Origin: Myxococcales bacterium
Lineage (GTDB): Bacteria; Myxococcota; Polyangia; Polyangiales; Polyangiaceae
Length of the DNA: 8,220 nt
Reading direction: 5' to 3'
NCBI GenBank assembly: GCA_020430865.1
Contig: JAGQIY010001209.1
Span: 1-8,220, forward strand
In this document: piece by piece, positions 1 through 5,721 of the stretch
Layout: each line of letters opens with the position of its first letter
Numbering within the stretch: the stretch's first letter is position 1
Translations under genes and position numbers: made by a program
Notes under the pieces: model-generated
The model's database searches: none
What the model was told of the DNA's origin: nothing
Seen by the model: the letters and a program-made list of their open reading frames with translations, nothing else

Positions 1-78
1 GACGAGCGCGACCACGGCTCGACTCGAACCGCCTCACCACCCGGAGCGCGGTGCGCGGCCCTCGCTCTCGAAGCAAAC

Positions 79-94
79 GCGGGGCACGCCCCGC
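79..94. repeat. GC-rich perfect inverted repeat upstream of ccmC
   Basis: A six-base arm (GCGGGG, 79-84) is followed by a four-base loop (CACG) and its exact complement (CCCCGC, 89-94). It would form a strong short hairpin in RNA. Read on the plus strand no T-run follows. Read on the minus strand it is followed by GTTTGCTT, a weak T-rich tail, but no minus-strand gene to its right would use it. It may be the end of an upstream transcription unit or may simply reflect the GC-rich composition. The rest of 1-163 holds no gene I can support. Confidence 0.3.
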
Positions 95-155
95 AGCAGC
101 TCGCGGGCGGCGGATTGCCGCAGTGCTGATGGTGCGAGGCAAAAGCGGTGGGCGC

Positions 156-162
156 GAGGTGA
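156..162 (+). promoter_or_regulatory. Shine-Dalgarno sequence deciding the ccmC start
   Basis: GAGGTGA at 156-162 matches seven bases of the anti-Shine-Dalgarno complement. It lies at a workable distance from the GTG at 167, is too close to the GTG at 164, and is about 22 bases from the ATG at 185. It therefore favours GTG 167 as the ccmC start. The choice is inferred from spacing only. Confidence 0.5.
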
Positions 163-166
163 CGTG

Positions 167-973
167 GTGTACTATCCCCTCATCATGGCGACCGAGAGCG
201 AGGGCGTATACAAGCCGCCGAGCGCGCTTCCAACGCAGGTGCAGGCTCCCGCCGCCACCAAGCAGTCGCCATGGAGCTACGTGTTCAGCGGGCTCTGGGT
301 CATCACGCTGGGCGTGTTTCTGTACCTGATCTACTTCATCTTCAACCGCACCCCCGACGCCCAGGCGGCGGCGGGAGGCGTCGCGCAGAAGATCTTCTAC
401 TTCCACGTGCCGTCGGCCTACGCGATGTACCTCGGTGGAGTCGCCTGCTTCCTCGGCTCCGCAGCCTACCTGATGCGAGCGACGGACACTCGCAACGCCT
501 GGGCTCGCGCGGGCGCCGAGACGGCGGTCGTGTTCGGCATGCTGGTGCTGGTGAGCGGACCACTCTGGGCGAAGAAGGCGTGGGGCGTGTACTGGACCTG
601 GGACCCTCGCCTGACCACGCTGATGTTGAGCGTGCTGATCTACCTCGCGATCGCGGTGCTGCGGGCCTTCGGTGGCGATGGCGAGGCCGAGCGGAAGTTC
701 GCGGCGGCGCTCGGCGTGCTCGGCACCGTCACCCTCCCCATCGTCCACTATGCCGTGCGGAAATGGGGAGGGAACCACCCGACCGTCGTCACCAAGGGCG
801 GAGGAGGGCTGGGAGACCCAGCGATGTACCAGGCGCTCGGCGTTGGCTTTCTCGCCATGACGTTGCTGTGGATCCTGCTGCTGTGGATGCGGATCTCGCT
901 CGAGGTCTCGGAGAGCCGAGCGCGCCACGCTGAAGAGCGCCTGATCGCTTCTGGCCAGATAGACGAGCTCTGA
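167..973 (+). CDS. ccmC: CcmC-type haem exporter / cytochrome c maturation membrane protein
   Basis: CcmC is an inner-membrane protein of System I cytochrome c maturation. It holds haem at the periplasmic face and passes it to the haem chaperone CcmE. About 268 residues, close to the family size (about 240-260) plus a short N-terminal extension. The tryptophan-rich haem-handling motif WGVYWTWD is at about 139-146. The two expected conserved histidines lie in FYFHVPSAY (H80) and PIVHYAV (H194). About six hydrophobic segments are visible, as expected for CcmC. Three starts are possible: GTG 164, GTG 167 and ATG 185; GTG 167 is chosen because GAGGTGA at 156-162 is spaced for it. The ccmD gene follows after 23 bases, which distinguishes it from a stand-alone CcsA-type protein. 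CcmA, CcmB and CcmE are not in this window. The frame is open leftwards to the window edge but has no convincing start or conserved sequence there. Confidence 0.93.
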   Translation: MYYPLIMATESEGVYKPPSALPTQVQAPAATKQSPWSYVFSGLWVITLGVFLYLIYFIFNRTPDAQAAAGGVAQKIFYFHVPSAYAMYLGGVACFLGSAAYLMRATDTRNAWARAGAETAVVFGMLVLVSGPLWAKKAWGVYWTWDPRLTTLMLSVLIYLAIAVLRAFGGDGEAERKFAAALGVLGTVTLPIVHYAVRKWGGNHPTVVTKGGGGLGDPAMYQALGVGFLAMTLLWILLLWMRISLEVSESRARHAEERLIASGQIDEL

Positions 974-996
974 ACTCGCTCGAAGAAGACGTACCA

Positions 997-1254
997 ATGC
1001 AGACCGACACCACCCAGCCACAGGCCGCGCCCACCAGCAGTGGCACGCTCACGCCAGCTGACCGCTCCACGGAGTTCGTGCCCACCACCGGCGGCGCCGA
1101 GAGCGCGAGCGCGGGGTCGCTGCTGGTCTGGGCGTATTTGTTGATGTGGACGATGCTGCTCGGGTTCGTGCTGATGACCTGGCTGCGCCAGCAGCGCATC
1201 AACGATCGCGTGGCGCGCCTGGAACAGGCCTTGAGCCGCAAGCCTGCCGGCTGA
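997..1254 (+). CDS. ccmD: CcmD-like small membrane protein
   Basis: An 85-residue protein directly after ccmC, with a 23-base gap. Residues 1-40 are a Ser/Thr/Pro/Ala-rich, probably disordered tail. Residues 41-62 form a single transmembrane helix (SLLVWAYLLMWTMLLGFVLM). Residues 64-80 are a charged amphipathic stretch with RQQRINDRVARLEQAL, the Arg/Glu-rich pattern typical of CcmD after its helix. In the known System I pathway CcmD stabilises the CcmABC complex and helps release haem-loaded CcmE. The family is too short and variable for firm identification by sequence alone; the call rests on helix-plus-coil architecture and on position. The long N-terminal tail is unusual, since many CcmD proteins are 50-70 residues and begin close to the helix. 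The Shine-Dalgarno sequence is weak (GAAGAAG upstream of the ATG). Confidence 0.75.
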   Translation: MQTDTTQPQAAPTSSGTLTPADRSTEFVPTTGGAESASAGSLLVWAYLLMWTMLLGFVLMTWLRQQRINDRVARLEQALSRKPAG

Positions 1255-1296
1255 GCGCCGCCACGTGTCCCCGGCACGCCCGAGCGACTGCTGGGC

Positions 1297-1464
1297 GTGG
1301 CGAGGCTCTTTGCCGCTCTGGAATTCGACGTGGAACTACCGACCTTCGAACACGTGATCTACATCCCAGGGGTATTGCTCGTGGGCCTCACGATTGGCTA
1401 TGTCCTCGGCGCCCGCGCTGTGCGCGCGGAGTTCAAGCGCTTGAAGGACCGCGCAAAGGAGTAA
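1297..1464 (+). CDS. Small single-helix membrane protein between ccmD and acyl-CoA dehydrogenase
   Basis: I do not recognise a named family. From GTG 1297 the product is 55 residues; a second start at GTG 1330, with GGAA six bases ahead, would give 44 residues beginning MELPTFEHVIYIPG. The sequence shows a short polar/acidic lead, one transmembrane helix (about VIYIPGVLLVGLTIGYVLGA) and a basic, charged C-terminal tail ending FKRLKDRAKE. Glycines in the helix (GVLLVGLTIGYVLG) could support helix packing. It is in the same reading frame as ccmD and begins 42 bases after its stop. Its last codons (AAG GAG TAA) are part of the Shine-Dalgarno sequence of the acyl-CoA dehydrogenase gene, which suggests translational coupling. 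The architecture resembles CcmD or other small assembly subunits, so a role in cytochrome or respiratory membrane complexes is possible, but this is inference from position only. Confidence 0.6.
   Translation: MARLFAALEFDVELPTFEHVIYIPGVLLVGLTIGYVLGARAVRAEFKRLKDRAKE
1455..1461 (+). promoter_or_regulatory. Shine-Dalgarno sequence of the acyl-CoA dehydrogenase gene
   Basis: AAAGGAG at 1455-1461 lies 11 bases before the ATG at 1473. This supports ATG 1473 over the much longer upstream extension of the same frame, which runs through ccmD and matches no family. The site overlaps the last codons of the small membrane-protein gene, so ribosomes finishing that gene end on top of it. Confidence 0.75.
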
Positions 1465-1472
1465 CCAGACCC

Positions 1473-2615
1473 ATGCTGGATTTCAGCCTATCCGACGAAC
1501 ACAAGTCGCTGATCGAGACCGCGAAGCGCTTCACGCGTGAACGCATCATCCCCGTCAGCGCCGAATGCGATCGCGAGAGCCGCTTCCCCATCGAGGTGTT
1601 CAAGGAGGCGTGGGAGATCGGTCTGATCAACCCGACGGTGCCCGCCGAGTACGGCGGCTCCGGAATGGGCGAGCTCGAGAACACCCTGATCACGGAGCAG
1701 CTCGCATACGGCTGCACCGGCATCCAGACCAGCATGCTCGCCAATGGCCTGGCCCTCACCCCCATCAAGCTCGGCGGCAGCGATGCCCAGAAAAAGGAGT
1801 ACCTGGGGCGACTCACCGCGGAACCAATCCTCGCCAGCTATTGCACCACGGAACCGGCCGCAGGCAGCGACGTCGCCGGACTGCAGACGCGGTTCGAGCA
1901 GAAGGGCGACGAGTACGTGATCACCGGCCAGAAGTGCTGGATCACCAACGCCAGCCACGCAAACTTCTACGTCGTCTTCGCCACCGAGGACCCGGCGAAG
2001 CGCCACAAGGGGATCGGCGCGTTCATCATCGACCGCGACACCCCCGGGGTGAAGGTCGGCAAGCACGAGGACAAGCTCGGACAGCGCGCGAGCGACACCG
2101 CCGTCGTGCACTTCGAAGAGGTCGTGGTCAAGAAGGAGAACCTGCTGGCCCCCGCCGGACAGGGCTTCAAGCTGGCGATGGAGACGTTCAACCAGACCCG
2201 CCCAGACATCGCCGCCTCCGCGACCGGCTTGATGCAGCGCTGCCTCGACGAGTCGGTGGCCTACGCCAAGGAGCGCAAGACCTTCGGCGTACCCATCGCA
2301 GAGCACCAGATGGTGCAGGCCATGATCGCGGAAATGGCTATCCGCACGGAAGCGACTCGCCTGCTCTACATGAAGGCGGCATGGAACCTCGACAACGGGG
2401 TGCGCGATCCGATCGTCTCGAGCTACGCCAAGGCCTTTGGCGCGGACAGCGCGATGCAAACGGCGGTCGACGCGGTCCAGGTGCTCGGCGGCAACGGCTA
2501 CGTCAAGGAGTACCCCGTCGAGAAGCTGATGCGCGACGCGAAGGTGCTGCAGATCTACGAAGGCACGAGCCAGATCCAGCGCCTCGTGATCGCGAAGAAC
2601 GTCCTGAGCCGCTGA
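1473..2615 (+). CDS. Acyl-CoA dehydrogenase, medium-chain (MCAD) type
   Basis: An FAD-dependent enzyme of fatty acid beta-oxidation that introduces the alpha-beta double bond into acyl-CoA and passes electrons to electron-transfer flavoprotein. Length is 380 residues, normal for the family. The N-terminal helical domain spans about 1-120. The middle beta domain contains the signature YCTTEPAAGSDVAGL (about 123-137) and the FAD-contacting WITN (156-159). The C-terminal helical domain contains ERKTFG (267-272), QVLGGNGY (336-343) and YEGTSQIQR (362-370). Glu363 in YEGTS is the expected catalytic base, in the position used by medium- and short-chain enzymes. Stretches such as ELAYGCTG-like QLAYGCTG, GDEYVITGQK and EYPVEKLMRDAK closely resemble mitochondrial MCAD, so medium-chain straight acyl-CoA is the likeliest substrate; branched or short-chain acyl-CoA cannot be excluded. 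It follows the small membrane protein with 8 bases between genes and probably shares its transcript. Confidence 0.95.
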   Translation: MLDFSLSDEHKSLIETAKRFTRERIIPVSAECDRESRFPIEVFKEAWEIGLINPTVPAEYGGSGMGELENTLITEQLAYGCTGIQTSMLANGLALTPIKLGGSDAQKKEYLGRLTAEPILASYCTTEPAAGSDVAGLQTRFEQKGDEYVITGQKCWITNASHANFYVVFATEDPAKRHKGIGAFIIDRDTPGVKVGKHEDKLGQRASDTAVVHFEEVVVKKENLLAPAGQGFKLAMETFNQTRPDIAASATGLMQRCLDESVAYAKERKTFGVPIAEHQMVQAMIAEMAIRTEATRLLYMKAAWNLDNGVRDPIVSSYAKAFGADSAMQTAVDAVQVLGGNGYVKEYPVEKLMRDAKVLQIYEGTSQIQRLVIAKNVLSR

Positions 2616-2624
2616 CTCCCCTCT

Positions 2625-2638
2625 CCCGAGAGCTCGGG
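2625..2638. terminator. Weak hairpin after the acyl-CoA dehydrogenase gene
   Basis: CCCGA (2625-2629) and TCGGG (2634-2638) can pair around a four-base loop; CCCGAG/CTCGGG around a two-base gap is the alternative. The hairpin starts nine bases after the stop codon. No T-run follows, so it is not a standard intrinsic terminator. It may aid Rho-dependent ending or transcript stability, or mean nothing. Confidence 0.25.
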
Positions 2639-2736
2639 TGCGTTCGAGCCGGCGCCGTGGCGCTCGCTGCGATATTCGTGAGGTTTCTTTGGGTAGGCTG
2701 GTGTACTCCGGCAAGCGCCAGCGTATGCTCTGAGCG

Positions 2737-5007
2737 ATGCCCTCCGCCTCGCCCTCGCGCCGCTCCGTCCGCGAGCGTCTGCGCTCGCTGCGCTGGCCTG
2801 GGTACCTGACGCCTCCGCTGGTCGCAGCGCTCGTGCTCGCGCGAGCGCCGGCACGTCCGCTTCAATCGGGGCCAGACGACGCCCGTGTGGAGCGCTCGCC
2901 GCCAGCCGCGAGCGCCTCGCCAGTGAGGGGCTTCACCATCCCCAAGGACTTCGTACCAGACCAGATGCGGGTCTTCGCCGAGCCCGGGGACCTGGCGCTG
3001 ACGAACGGGCAGGTCACCGTCGTGGTGCGCAAGAAGGACGGCTGGCTCGTCGACTTCTGGCGTAATCAAGCGACCCGGGCAACGGGCGGACAGCTGGGTG
3101 GCCACAGCCACATGGACGGCCTGTGGCAGCTGCATCCCGTGCTGCACGACGGGAAGAACCAGGTGGACGTCGTGGCGGACAAGGTCCGTATCCAGGGGGA
3201 TACGATCGAGACGTCGGCGGCGATCAGCCTCGGCGCCGGCCGCGTGCGAGTGAAGACCAGCTATCGCCTGGAACCGGACGAGCCACGCATCATCATCACC
3301 ACCAAGTTCGATCACATCGCCGGCGGCCGCCTGACCCACCTGAACCTCGGCGACGCGGTGAAGTGGGGCAACACCGACTACTTCGTCGACGGGAAGCGCC
3401 AGAAGGCGACCTACAGCGGCAAGGGCAAATGGGTCGGGCGTCAGGGCGCCGGGGGCGACCTCAAGCTCACCACGCTCGAGGGCAAGCCGATGCTCGTGGG
3501 CTTTCGCTCGTACCACAACGGTCTCAGCGGTGAGATCCGCACGGCATACCGCAACGTCGCGCTCAACCCGGGCGAGGACGTGATCGTGCAGCGCGCGCTG
3601 AAGTACGAGCCGATCCAGGTCGACGAACCTCCCCCCAAGGTCAAGCCGGGCGCGCTCGAGGTCACGGTTCGCGACGAGGCGGGCCAGCCCCTGGCAGCGA
3701 AGCTCTCGATCCAGGGCGTCGGTCTGACGCGCGCGCCGGACTTCGGCAACACGGGTGGGCTCGAGGGCGCCAACCGCTTCGTGTGGAGCGGGACCGGCGA
3801 CTTCCAGCGCAGTCTGCCTCCCGGCAAGTATCAGGTCTGGGCCACCGCAGGCTACGAACGCGAAGCCAAGAGCTGGAAGGTCGAGATCAAGTCCCAGCAG
3901 ACCCTGGAGCTGACGGGCGAGCTCCCCCGCGCTTTCGCCACGCCGGGCTGGATCAGCGCAGATCTGCACCTGCACCAGGCACCCAGCCCGGACTCGGACA
4001 TTGGCTGCGCGACGCGCGTGATCTCGGTCGCCGCAGAAGGCGTCGAGCTGGCCGCGGCGACGGATCACTACACCGTCGCCGATCTGGGACCGTCAGTGGA
4101 CTACCTGAGGAAGCAAGGCAAGCTGGCGACACCACTGGTCACCATGATCGGCTCCGAAGTTAGTACCGTGGGGAATCTCTTCGGGCACTTCAACCTCTTC
4201 CCGATGAAGGCCGGGGACTTCGTCGAGTATCGTGACACGACGCCGAAGCGCATGTTCGCTCAGATGCGTCAGGTGGCGCCCGATGGGCTGATCCAGGTGA
4301 ACCACCCGCGCATGGACCAGATCGGCTACTGGGCGCGCTACAAGCTCGACCCACAGAGCATGCTGGTGCCGCTGCAGTACCAGGCTGAGTACTCCGAGGA
4401 CTACGACCTGCTGGAGGTGTTCAACGGCCTCGAGATGATGAGCGAACCGAAGCTCCGCAAGGTGCTGTTCGACTGGATCAAGCTGCTCGGGCGCGGACAC
4501 CGCTACACCGGCACCGGCAATAGCGACAGCCACAACCTGTTCTTCCTCGACCCTGGCCTGCCCCGCAACTACATCCGCGTCCCCGGCTCGAAGTCCGACG
4601 CCGACGATCTGAAGGTCGCGGAGAGCCAGATCATCGCCTCCCTGCGCAAGGGACGGGTGACCGTGAGCAGTGGTCCGATGCTCGAAGTCGAGGTGAACGG
4701 AAAGGGACCTGGTGAGACGGCGAAGATCCTCGACGGCAAGGTGCCCCTGCACGTGCGCATCCAGGCGCCGTCCTGGGTCAGCGTGGACAGCGTCGAGGTG
4801 CTGCTTGGCGGGGATGGGCGGCGAGTCCGCTGGCTGACGGTGAAAGAGAAGAAGGCTCCGCTGCGCTTCGATCAAACGATTCAGCTCGACGTGCCCGGAA
4901 AGACATTCGTGGTCGTGTTGGTCAAGGGCACCAAGGCGCTGCCCAACACCTTCACGCCAAACATCAAGCCGTTCGCCTTCAGCAACCCGATCTGGCTCGA
5001 ACCCTGA
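2737..5007 (+). CDS. CehA/McbA-family PHP-type metallohydrolase, probably exported
   Basis: A 756-residue protein in three visible parts. Residues 1-42 are Arg-rich then weakly hydrophobic (PPLVAALVLA, 26-35), a possible signal or anchor. Residues about 65-300 are a beta-rich region I cannot name. Residues about 305-395 resemble a carboxypeptidase-regulatory-like beta-sandwich (LEVTVRDEAGQPLAAKLSIQGV, then LPPGKYQVWATAGYE). The PHP domain covers about 400-605, with metal-ligand motifs DLHLH (409-413), TDHY (442-445), GSEVS (472-476), GHFN (483-486), NHPR (522-525) and NSDSH (595-599). All expected ligands (H411, H413, D443/H444, E474, H484, H523, D597, H599) are present, so an active site is likely. 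Residues 650-756 form a beta-rich C-terminal domain. CehA and McbA hydrolyse carbaryl, but most relatives have unknown substrates; phosphoesterase or other hydrolase activity is possible. The start follows an in-frame TGA at 2731 and has no clear Shine-Dalgarno sequence. Confidence 0.85.
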   Translation: MPSASPSRRSVRERLRSLRWPGYLTPPLVAALVLARAPARPLQSGPDDARVERSPPAASASPVRGFTIPKDFVPDQMRVFAEPGDLALTNGQVTVVVRKKDGWLVDFWRNQATRATGGQLGGHSHMDGLWQLHPVLHDGKNQVDVVADKVRIQGDTIETSAAISLGAGRVRVKTSYRLEPDEPRIIITTKFDHIAGGRLTHLNLGDAVKWGNTDYFVDGKRQKATYSGKGKWVGRQGAGGDLKLTTLEGKPMLVGFRSYHNGLSGEIRTAYRNVALNPGEDVIVQRALKYEPIQVDEPPPKVKPGALEVTVRDEAGQPLAAKLSIQGVGLTRAPDFGNTGGLEGANRFVWSGTGDFQRSLPPGKYQVWATAGYEREAKSWKVEIKSQQTLELTGELPRAFATPGWISADLHLHQAPSPDSDIGCATRVISVAAEGVELAAATDHYTVADLGPSVDYLRKQGKLATPLVTMIGSEVSTVGNLFGHFNLFPMKAGDFVEYRDTTPKRMFAQMRQVAPDGLIQVNHPRMDQIGYWARYKLDPQSMLVPLQYQAEYSEDYDLLEVFNGLEMMSEPKLRKVLFDWIKLLGRGHRYTGTGNSDSHNLFFLDPGLPRNYIRVPGSKSDADDLKVAESQIIASLRKGRVTVSSGPMLEVEVNGKGPGETAKILDGKVPLHVRIQAPSWVSVDSVEVLLGGDGRRVRWLTVKEKKAPLRFDQTIQLDVPGKTFVVVLVKGTKALPNTFTPNIKPFAFSNPIWLEP

Positions 5008-5028
5008 GCGATCCTCGTGACGAGCGCT

Positions 5029-5087
5029 CGACGCCAGGTGCTGGCGCCCGGATCCGACTCGAATCGACGCCAGCGGACGAATCGACG
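5029..5087. repeat. Short direct repeats in the tatB upstream gap
   Basis: CGACGCCAG occurs at 5029-5037 and 5065-5073. CGAATCGACG occurs at 5060-5069 and again at 5078-5087, an 18-base period. They fill much of the 159-base gap before tatB, together with GATCGGGATATCGGG just after. They could be binding sites for a regulator of tatBC, or chance repeats in GC-rich DNA. I see no convincing -35/-10 promoter pair here. Confidence 0.3.
5032..5046. terminator. Perfect hairpin after the PHP metallohydrolase gene
   Basis: CGCCAG (5032-5037), loop GTG, then CTGGCG (5041-5046): a perfect six-base stem 25 bases after the stop codon. No T-run follows. Position after a gene end suggests a role in transcript ending or 3' protection, but the evidence is only structural. 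Confidence 0.35.
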
Positions 5088-5166
5088 ATCGGGATATCGG
5101 GTTTGGGGGTGAGAACGAACCAACACAGACCTAGCGCGAGGCTCGGCTTGAAGGTAGCTTCCGCCC

Positions 5167-5721
5167 GTGTTCGGCATCTCGTTTACCGAGATCGTGGTGA
5201 TTGCCCTGGTGGCACTCGTCTTCGTGGGCCCGCAGAAGCTCCCGAAGATGCTGCGAACCCTTGGGGAGTGGATCGCCAAGGTGCGCTCGCTGACGACCCA
5301 GGTTCGCCAACAGACCGGCATCGACGAGATCCTGCGGCAGGAAGGCATCGACGGCGGTCTGGGCGAGCTGCGCAGCATCATGCGGGGCGATCTGAGTTCC
5401 GTGGGTCGCCCGCGCGCTCGCAGCTCGAAGCCCTCCAGTGATCCCTACGAGGACCCCATCGAGTACGATCGCTCCCGAGAGTACCCGGTGGAGGGTCCGG
5501 ACGCCTATGGTGCGCTCCCGGACGATTTGCTGCTGGACGATGACGACACGGATCCCAGCGAAGCGTCGCAGGCGGACTCCCAGGCGCAGCCAGTCGCCCA
5601 GGCGCAGCCAGATCCCGAGGCGCAGCCAGATCCCGAGGCGCAGCCAGATCCCGAGGCGCCTCCTGATTCCGCGGGGCACACAACGGGGGACCGGAGCACG
5701 GCTCGCGAAGACAACGTATGA
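5167..5721 (+). CDS. tatB: Sec-independent protein translocase subunit TatB
   Basis: TatB forms the substrate-receptor complex with TatC for twin-arginine export of folded proteins. The first 26 residues match TatB closely: MFGISFTEIVVIALVALVFV then GPQKLP, with the conserved Glu8, Gly21 and Pro22. An amphipathic helix follows (about 24-50, with TLGEWIAKVRSLTTQVRQQ resembling the E. coli TatB pattern), then a second helical stretch to about 78. Glu8 and the helix pattern favour TatB over TatA. Residues 79-138 are Pro/Asp-rich and strongly acidic, including LLLDDDDTD (121-129). Residues 139-168 are a six-residue repeat, QAQPDP/EAQPDP. The start is GTG at 5167, with GAAGGT at 5150-5155 ahead of it. 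Length is 184 residues, similar to other TatB proteins, but the tail is probably disordered. Its stop overlaps the tatC start (ATGA). No tatA is in the window. Confidence 0.93.
   Translation: MFGISFTEIVVIALVALVFVGPQKLPKMLRTLGEWIAKVRSLTTQVRQQTGIDEILRQEGIDGGLGELRSIMRGDLSSVGRPRARSSKPSSDPYEDPIEYDRSREYPVEGPDAYGALPDDLLLDDDDTDPSEASQADSQAQPVAQAQPDPEAQPDPEAQPDPEAPPDSAGHTTGDRSTAREDNV
5581..5670 (+). repeat. 18-base tandem repeat inside tatB
   Basis: Five consecutive 18-base units encode QAQPVA, QAQPDP, EAQPDP, EAQPDP and EAPPDS. Units 3 and 4 (5617-5634 and 5635-5652) are identical, and unit 2 differs from them only in its first base; the outer units are degraded. The unit length is a multiple of three, so gain or loss of copies would keep the tatB frame and change only tail length. 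Near-identical central copies suggest recent duplication. Confidence 0.9.

Noticed and set aside
1..163. Possible coding remnants: a plus frame ending at TGA 127-129 and an Arg-rich frame from 51 to 329.
   Set aside because: Neither shows conserved motifs or sensible composition; the second overlaps ccmC in another frame. An upstream gene tail in the first frame remains possible but is not supported.
1146..1472. N-terminal extension of the acyl-CoA dehydrogenase frame.
   Set aside because: It overlaps ccmD and the small gene, encodes Arg-rich sequence, and the family start MLDFSLSDEHKSL at 1473 has its own Shine-Dalgarno sequence.
1488..2714. 408-residue open frame on the minus strand.
   Set aside because: Fully antisense to the acyl-CoA dehydrogenase and without recognisable motifs.
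2503..4068. 521-residue open frame on the minus strand.
   Set aside because: It lies opposite the PHP gene, whose motifs are unmistakable; low-complexity Arg/Ala/Leu-rich product typical of a high-GC antisense shadow.
4093..4875. 260-residue minus-strand open frame.
   Set aside because: Antisense to the PHP catalytic domain with no recognisable motif.
5581..5670. CRISPR-like repeat array.
   Set aside because: Repeats are direct tandem units with no spacers and code for in-frame PQ-rich sequence of TatB.
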